DNA from: Ferrovibrio terrae_B
GTDB taxonomy: Bacteria > Pseudomonadota > Alphaproteobacteria > Ferrovibrionales > Ferrovibrionaceae
Length of the DNA: 64,000 nt
Direction of reading: 5' to 3'
Assembly (NCBI RefSeq): GCF_943371255.1
Contig: NZ_CALRUC010000004.1
Coordinates: forward strand, 12,978 to 76,977
Part shown: piece after piece, positions 59,708-64,000 of the stretch
How the letters are laid out: each line of letters begins with the position of its first letter
Position numbering within the stretch: position 1 is the stretch's first letter
Made by a program: the position numbers and the translations under genes
Notes under the pieces: model-generated
Databases searched by the model: none
Told to the model about the DNA's origin: nothing
Seen by the model: only the letters and a program-made list of their open reading frames with translations

Positions 59708-60250
59708 ATGCTCCGGATTCCGACCACCTGCCTGCTCGGACTGCTGCTGCTACCCGTGGCGACGATGGCCCAGACGGGTAGTCAGCCTACGAAACCGCCG
59801 CAAAAAGCCGCCGACTCGGCCAAACCCGCTGAGTCAAAGGATCTGCCCGTCGTGGTCAGCCTCAATGCGGCGGACTGCCGCCGGCTGCTGGCCCAGCGCG
59901 GCATGGTCACCGCGCACCAGCCGGCGCCGGATGTGAATTACCAGCCCGGCCGCGATGTCGATTCCAAAGGCCGGCCCATCGCCCCGGCCGACCTGCCGGG
60001 CAGCAATCCGCTGCCGCTGGACGGCATGATCGACCTGCCGATCCGCATGCCGCTCAGCGGCCTGCCTGGGCTTCCACAGGTGCCGACTGCGGTGAAAGAG
60101 GAATCCCGGCTCAGGATCGCCACGCTCAGCATCGATCCGATGAGCGGCAAGCTGGCCTTCAACGGCAAGCCGCTGGAACCGCCGACCGAGGATGCCGTCG
60201 CCGTGGCCTGCCGGGAATACCTGGCCAAGCCGCCGGCCCAGAAGCGCTAG
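59708..60250 (+). CDS. Secreted protein of unknown function
   Basis: 180 residues from the ATG at 59708 (AGGG 8 bases upstream); further ATGs at 59678 and 59687 are poorer. Signal peptide TTCLLGLLLLPVATMAQ, cut after MAQ near residue 22. A linker rich in Lys, Pro and Ala (PTKPPQKAADSAKPAES) is followed by a compact domain with two Cys (NAADCRRLLAQRG and VAVACREYLAKPP). I do not recognise the family. The neighbour proS begins 105 bases later. Confidence 0.65.
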   Translation: MLRIPTTCLLGLLLLPVATMAQTGSQPTKPPQKAADSAKPAESKDLPVVVSLNAADCRRLLAQRGMVTAHQPAPDVNYQPGRDVDSKGRPIAPADLPGSNPLPLDGMIDLPIRMPLSGLPGLPQVPTAVKEESRLRIATLSIDPMSGKLAFNGKPLEPPTEDAVAVACREYLAKPPAQKR

Positions 60251-60355
60251 CCTCAAGCCATTGCGAGCGGGGGGCCATTGCAGCCAGGAAGGCTGGGCCT
60301 TAAAAACGCCCCATTATCCCGCCATCACCGCACGATCATTCAGGATAACCCACCT

Positions 60356-61681
60356 ATGCGGCTCAGCAGTTTCTTCCTGCCCGTTCTCAAGGAAAACCCC
60401 TCCGAAGCCCAGATCGTCAGTCACCGGCTGATGCTGCGCGCCGGTATGGTGCGCCAGACCGCCGCCGGCATCTATGCCTGGCTGCCGCTCGGCCATCGCG
60501 TGCTGAAGAAGATCGAGCAGATCGTGCGCGAGGAGCAGGACAACGCCGGCGCCCAGGAACTGCTGATGCCGACCATCCAGTCGGCCGAGCTGTGGCAGAA
60601 GAGCGGCCGCTATGAGGATTACGGCAAGGAGATGCTGCGCATCACCGACCGCCATGAGCGGCCGATGCTGTATGGCCCGACCAACGAGGAAATGCTCACC
60701 GACATCATCGCGACGGAATTCAAGAGCTATCGCGACCTGCCGAAGATCCTCTACCACATCCAGTGGAAATTCCGCGACGAGGTGCGCCCGCGCTTCGGCG
60801 TCATGCGCGGCCGTGAATTCCTGATGAAGGATGCCTATTCCTTCGATCTCGACCAGGCTGCCGCGCGTCGGTCCTACAACCGCATGTTCGTCGCCTATCT
60901 GCGCACCTTCGCCCGCCTGGGCCTGAAGGCGATCCCGATGCAGGCCGATACCGGCCCGATCGGCGGCGACCTCAGCCATGAATTCATTGTGCTGGCCGAG
61001 ACCGGCGAGAGCGGCGTGTTCTGCGACAAGGCACTGATCGAGCGCGACGTGCTGGGCGAGGGCGTGGATTACAACAGCGACCTGCAGCCCATCGTGGATT
61101 CCTGGACCGCGCCCTATGCGGCGACCGAGGAAAAGCACGATGCCGCCCGCTTCGAGGCGCTGCCCAAGGAGCGCCAGGTGGCGGCCCGCGGTATCGAGGT
61201 CGGCCATATCTTCTATTTCGGCACCAAGTATTCCAAGCCGATGGGCGCTGTCGTGCAGGGTCCCGGTGGCGAGTCCATTACATTGGAAATGGGTTCCTAC
61301 GGCGTCGGCGTGTCGCGCCTGGTCGGCGGCATCATCGAGGCAAGCCATGACGAGGCCGGTATCATCTGGCCGATGAGCGTGGCACCCTTCCATGTCGGCC
61401 TGATCAACCTCAAGGTCGGCGATGCCGATTGCGATGCGGCCTGCGAAGACCTCTATGCCAAACTGAAGGCGGCCGGCTTCGACGTGCTGCTGGATGACCG
61501 CGACGAGCGCGCCGGTGCCAAATTCGCCACCATGGACCTGATCGGCCTGCCCTGGCAGGTGACGGTCGGCCCGCGCGGCGTGAAGGCCGGCACGGTGGAA
61601 GTGAAAAACCGCGCCAGCGGCGAAAAGCAGGAACTGTCGGTCGACGCCGCGCTGAACAAGCTTGCCGCCGCAAAAGTGTAA
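60356..61681 (+). CDS. proS: Prolyl-tRNA synthetase (short form)
   Basis: 441 residues from the ATG at 60356. Class II motifs: motif 2 in FRDEVRPRFGVMRGREFLMKDAYSF, seen as RPRFGVMRGREFLMKD near residue 140, and motif 3 in EMGSYGVGVSRLVGGIIE near 310. The insertion (editing) domain of E. coli ProS is absent and the C-terminal anticodon domain starts about 340. Alphaproteobacteria carry this short bacterial form. It charges proline to its tRNA. Confidence 0.96.
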   Translation: MRLSSFFLPVLKENPSEAQIVSHRLMLRAGMVRQTAAGIYAWLPLGHRVLKKIEQIVREEQDNAGAQELLMPTIQSAELWQKSGRYEDYGKEMLRITDRHERPMLYGPTNEEMLTDIIATEFKSYRDLPKILYHIQWKFRDEVRPRFGVMRGREFLMKDAYSFDLDQAAARRSYNRMFVAYLRTFARLGLKAIPMQADTGPIGGDLSHEFIVLAETGESGVFCDKALIERDVLGEGVDYNSDLQPIVDSWTAPYAATEEKHDAARFEALPKERQVAARGIEVGHIFYFGTKYSKPMGAVVQGPGGESITLEMGSYGVGVSRLVGGIIEASHDEAGIIWPMSVAPFHVGLINLKVGDADCDAACEDLYAKLKAAGFDVLLDDRDERAGAKFATMDLIGLPWQVTVGPRGVKAGTVEVKNRASGEKQELSVDAALNKLAAAKV

Positions 61682-61698
61682 CCAACTCCGGACATCGC

Positions 61699-62952
61699 AT
61701 GCCCTTCTTCTCGCGTTTTGAATGGATGCTCGCCCTGCGGTATTTACGGGCGCGGCGGCAGGAGGGCTTCATCTCGGTGATCGCGATTTTCAGCTTCCTC
61801 GGCATCATGCTGGGGGTGGCGACGCTGATCATCGTGATGAGCGTGATGAACGGCTTCCGCGCCGAGCTGATGGGCCGCATCCTCGGCCTCAACGGCCATC
61901 TCACCATCCAGTCGGAAGCCGCCCCCATCCTGCGCGACTATGAATTCGTCGCCGACACGGTGGGTAAGATGCCCGGCGTGGTGATGGCCAACCCGATCAT
62001 CGAGGGCCAGGTGATGGCCACCGCCGACCGCGGTTCGTCCGGCGTCATGGTGCGTGGCGTGCGGCCGGAAGACCTGATGAAGGAAAGCGCGATTGCCAAG
62101 GGCATCCGCGAAGGCAGCATGCGCGACTTCCAGGGCGACGATGCCGCCGTGATCGGCCACCGCCTGGCGCGCAAGCTGGGGCTGCGCGTCGGCGACCAGA
62201 TCACCCTGATCTCGCCGCAGACCAATGCCACGCCGTTCGGCAGCGTGCCGCGCCTGGTGCGCTACCGCGTCGCCGCCATCTTCGATGTCGGCATGTTCGA
62301 ATATGATTCCAGCTTCATCTACCTGCCGTTCGAGGCCGCCCAGACCTATTTCCGCCTGCAGAACATGGCCAATTCGGTGGAGGTGCGGCTGGTCGACCCG
62401 CTCAAGGCCCGCGAGGCGGCGCGCGGCATCATGCAGCGGCTGGGACCGAACTACCGGCTGTATGACTGGCAGCAGGCCAATGCGCAATTCGTCAGCGCGC
62501 TGGAGGTGGAACGCAACGTGATGTTCCTGATCCTCACCCTGATCATCGTGGTGGCGGCCTTCAACATCATTTCCAGCATGATCATGCTGGTGAAGGACAA
62601 GGGCCGGGATATCGCCATCCTGCGCACCATGGGGGCGGCACGCGGCACCATCATGCGGGTGTTCGTGATCGCCGGCGCCAGCATCGGTGTGCTGGGCACC
62701 GCCAGCGGCTTCACGCTCGGCCTGGCGTTTTCGCTCAATATCGAAAGCATCCGCCAGGTGCTGCAGACCATGACCGGCTGGCAGCTGTTCCCGGCCGAGA
62801 TCTATTTCCTCTCCCAGCTGCCGGCCAAGGTCGACAGCACCGAGGTGGTCTATGTCGTCGTGATCGGCCTGACCCTCACCCTGCTGGCGACGATCTATCC
62901 CAGCTGGCGTGCCGCCCGCCTCGATCCGGTGGAGGCCCTGCGGTATGAGTAA
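61699..62952 (+). CDS. lolC: Lipoprotein-releasing system transmembrane protein LolC/LolE
   Basis: 417 residues. Four membrane helices: one near 25-47 (FISVIAIFSFLGIMLGVATL) and three after about 270. The large periplasmic loop lies between. The signature SRFEWMLALRYLRARRQEGFISV, seen as EWMLALRYLRARRQE, is standard. It extracts lipoproteins from the inner membrane with LolD. Alphaproteobacteria often use one LolC/E-type protein. Begins 17 bases after proS. Confidence 0.94.
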   Translation: MPFFSRFEWMLALRYLRARRQEGFISVIAIFSFLGIMLGVATLIIVMSVMNGFRAELMGRILGLNGHLTIQSEAAPILRDYEFVADTVGKMPGVVMANPIIEGQVMATADRGSSGVMVRGVRPEDLMKESAIAKGIREGSMRDFQGDDAAVIGHRLARKLGLRVGDQITLISPQTNATPFGSVPRLVRYRVAAIFDVGMFEYDSSFIYLPFEAAQTYFRLQNMANSVEVRLVDPLKAREAARGIMQRLGPNYRLYDWQQANAQFVSALEVERNVMFLILTLIIVVAAFNIISSMIMLVKDKGRDIAILRTMGAARGTIMRVFVIAGASIGVLGTASGFTLGLAFSLNIESIRQVLQTMTGWQLFPAEIYFLSQLPAKVDSTEVVYVVVIGLTLTLLATIYPSWRAARLDPVEALRYE

Positions 62953-62961
62953 CATGCTCAT

Positions 62962-63030
62962 CGTCATTCCCGCGAAAGCGGGAATCCAGGCTACGGCACG
63001 ACTGGGCTCCCGCTTGCGCGGGAGCGACGG
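62962..63030 (-). repeat. Paired palindromic repeat, copy 2
   Basis: Read on the minus strand it has the same order as copy 1 at 32037-32120: a CGCTCCCGC-GCGGGAGCCCAG hairpin and a CTGGATTCCCGC-GCGGGAATGACGA hairpin, with 11 bases between the two against 25 in copy 1. Here it lies in the 89-base gap between lolC and lolD, with its final bases merging with the lolD ribosome binding site GGAG. Confidence 0.85.
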
Positions 63031-63041
63031 AGTAAATTTAC

Positions 63042-63722
63042 ATGACTGACGCGGTCCTTTCCCTCGAAAATATCCAGCGCGTGTTCAAACAGGGCGGCGA
63101 GGAGATCGCCGTGCTGCGCGGCGTCGACCTCAGCGTGAAGCGCGGCGAGATCGTCGCCCTGCTGGGCCCGTCCGGCTCGGGCAAATCCACGCTGCTGCAT
63201 ATCGCCGGCCTGCTGGAACAGCCCTCGTCGGGCCGCATCGTCATCGGCGGGCAGGATTGCAGCGCCATGGGGGATGCCGACCGCACCCTGACGCGCCGGC
63301 ATCGGCTCGGTTTCGTCTACCAGTATCACCACCTGCTGCCGGAATTCTCGGCGCTGGAAAACGCCGCCATGCCGCTGCGCGTGCGCGGGCAGGGGGCTGT
63401 CGAGGCCAAGCGCACTGCCGGCGAGCTGCTGAAGCATCTGGGCCTGGGCCATCGCCTCGACCATCGCCCGGCGCGGCTGTCGGGCGGCGAGCAGCAGCGC
63501 GTGGCGATTGCGCGCGCCGTGGTCGGCAAGCCCGATCTGCTGCTGGCGGACGAGCCGACCGGCAACCTGGATGAAAAGACCGCCGAGATCGTGTTCGGCG
63601 AGCTGACCACGCTGGTGCGCACCAGCGGCATCGGCGCGCTCATCGCCACCCATAACCTGGAGCTGGCCAAGCGCATGGACCGCGTGGTCACCCTGCATGA
63701 GGGCCGGCTGCAGGCGGCGTGA
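63042..63722 (+). CDS. lolD: Lipoprotein-releasing system ATPase LolD
   Basis: 226 residues. Walker A GPSGSGKST near residue 41, signature LSGGEQQRVAIARAV near 146, Walker B LLLADEPTGNLDEKT near 166, His switch in ATHNLELAKRMD near 201. It powers the release of outer-membrane lipoproteins by LolC/E. The gene is separated from lolC by a REP-like repeat, which is unusual for these normally tight partners. Confidence 0.95.
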   Translation: MTDAVLSLENIQRVFKQGGEEIAVLRGVDLSVKRGEIVALLGPSGSGKSTLLHIAGLLEQPSSGRIVIGGQDCSAMGDADRTLTRRHRLGFVYQYHHLLPEFSALENAAMPLRVRGQGAVEAKRTAGELLKHLGLGHRLDHRPARLSGGEQQRVAIARAVVGKPDLLLADEPTGNLDEKTAEIVFGELTTLVRTSGIGALIATHNLELAKRMDRVVTLHEGRLQAA

Positions 63723-63730
63723 GCGACTGC

Positions 63731-64000
63731 TCAGCCGGCGCGTGCGCCGGCGGCCTGCATCTCTTCCAGCCAGATCTGGCGGGTCTCCTCGTTGGCCGTG
63801 CCGACGCTGCCGTAGATCGTGTCGGCCACCGGCGCGATGCCGACAAAGCCGAGGATGTTGCGCTTGAGCAGGCGCAGGGCATGGGCGCCGTAGAACCAGC
63901 GATAGACGAAGGCCGGCATGCCCATGGTCATCACCACGCGGGCGCTGCGGCCGGTCAGCCGCTTTTCCGGAAAGCCCTTGGTGCGATAGACGAAGGCGAA
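63731..64000 (-). CDS. NAD(P)H-dependent flavodoxin-like oxidoreductase, C-terminal part
   Basis: The last 89 codons; the start is beyond the right edge. The visible part includes FAFVYRTKGFPEKRLTGRSAR and VVMTMGMPAFVYRWFYGAH in sequence, seen here in pieces, then NILGFVGIAPVADTIYGSVGTANEE. This is the C-terminal half of the NAD(P)H dehydrogenase (quinone)/KefF-like flavodoxin fold. It probably reduces quinones with FMN. It converges on lolD with 8 bases between stops. Confidence 0.82.
   Translation of the reverse strand, partial: FAFVYRTKGFPEKRLTGRSARVVMTMGMPAFVYRWFYGAHALRLLKRNILGFVGIAPVADTIYGSVGTANEETRQIWLEEMQAAGARAG

Overview
The window reads as chromosome of a high-GC, free-living alphaproteobacterium, probably of the Rhodospirillales type. 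The reasons are the gene order nuoA-N, birA, coaX, rnj, mce, DUF1467, proS, lolC, lolD; an Aap-type general amino acid ABC transporter; an RpoH-family sigma factor; a ChrR-type zinc anti-sigma factor; and short-form ProS. Genus cannot be fixed from the sequence alone. I see no prophage, insertion sequence, CRISPR array or rRNA. Two tRNA genes are present (Asn at 31172-31246, Asp at 40852-40928).

Layout. 1-2.7 kb: the start of metC (runs off the left edge), a DUF1772 membrane protein, an M20 metallopeptidase and a YqaA-type membrane protein. 2.7-6.9 kb: the amino acid uptake operon aapJQMP. 7-12.5 kb: a small secreted protein behind a hairpin that covers its ribosome binding site, a DUF1345 protein, the azlCD exporter with a coupled small gene, a CGNR zinc-finger regulator and a large-subunit catalase. 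12.5-16.9 kb: a minus-strand housekeeping group (GNAT, sulfurtransferase, AlaX-like editing protein, cysteine synthase, NUDIX hydrolase, gamma-glutamylcyclotransferase-like protein).

17-24.1 kb is a photo-oxidative-stress island. chrR-DUF6134-SDR runs rightwards and phr-FAD oxidoreductase-DUF1365-cfa runs leftwards towards it, with start/stop overlaps throughout. Both operons are preceded by the same sequence, TGATCC-N16-CGTA, which fits an RpoE/ECF11-class promoter, yet no sigma factor gene lies beside chrR. 24-31 kb holds an orphan LuxR-type response regulator, a HxlR/SDR pair with a clear repeated operator, an alcohol dehydrogenase, GNAT, LysE and alpha/beta hydrolase genes, and a MerR regulator divergent from DUF2938-DUF2798 with a SoxR-box-like palindrome in a 19-bp promoter spacer.

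31.1-33.3 kb: tRNA-Asn, a thioesterase, a repeat-rich gap of about 490 bases and rplM-rpsI. 33.4-35.8 kb is the most novel part: four consecutive small genes, each with a membrane anchor, coiled coil and C-terminal domain, arranged A-B-A'-B'. Genes 1 and 3 are paralogues and genes 2 and 4 are paralogues, so a two-gene module appears to have duplicated in tandem. 35.9-40.9 kb: a Bug-type binding protein, a VWA/MoxR pair, a Cys-tailed MarR regulator divergent from rpoH, and tRNA-Asp.

41.1-59.4 kb is the 14-gene complex I operon running into birA, coaX, rnj, mce and DUF1467 with very short gaps. 59.4-64 kb: a possible 32-residue peptide gene, a secreted protein of unknown function, proS, and lolC and lolD separated by a palindromic repeat that also occurs, inverted, upstream of rplM. 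A flavodoxin-like oxidoreductase runs off the right edge.
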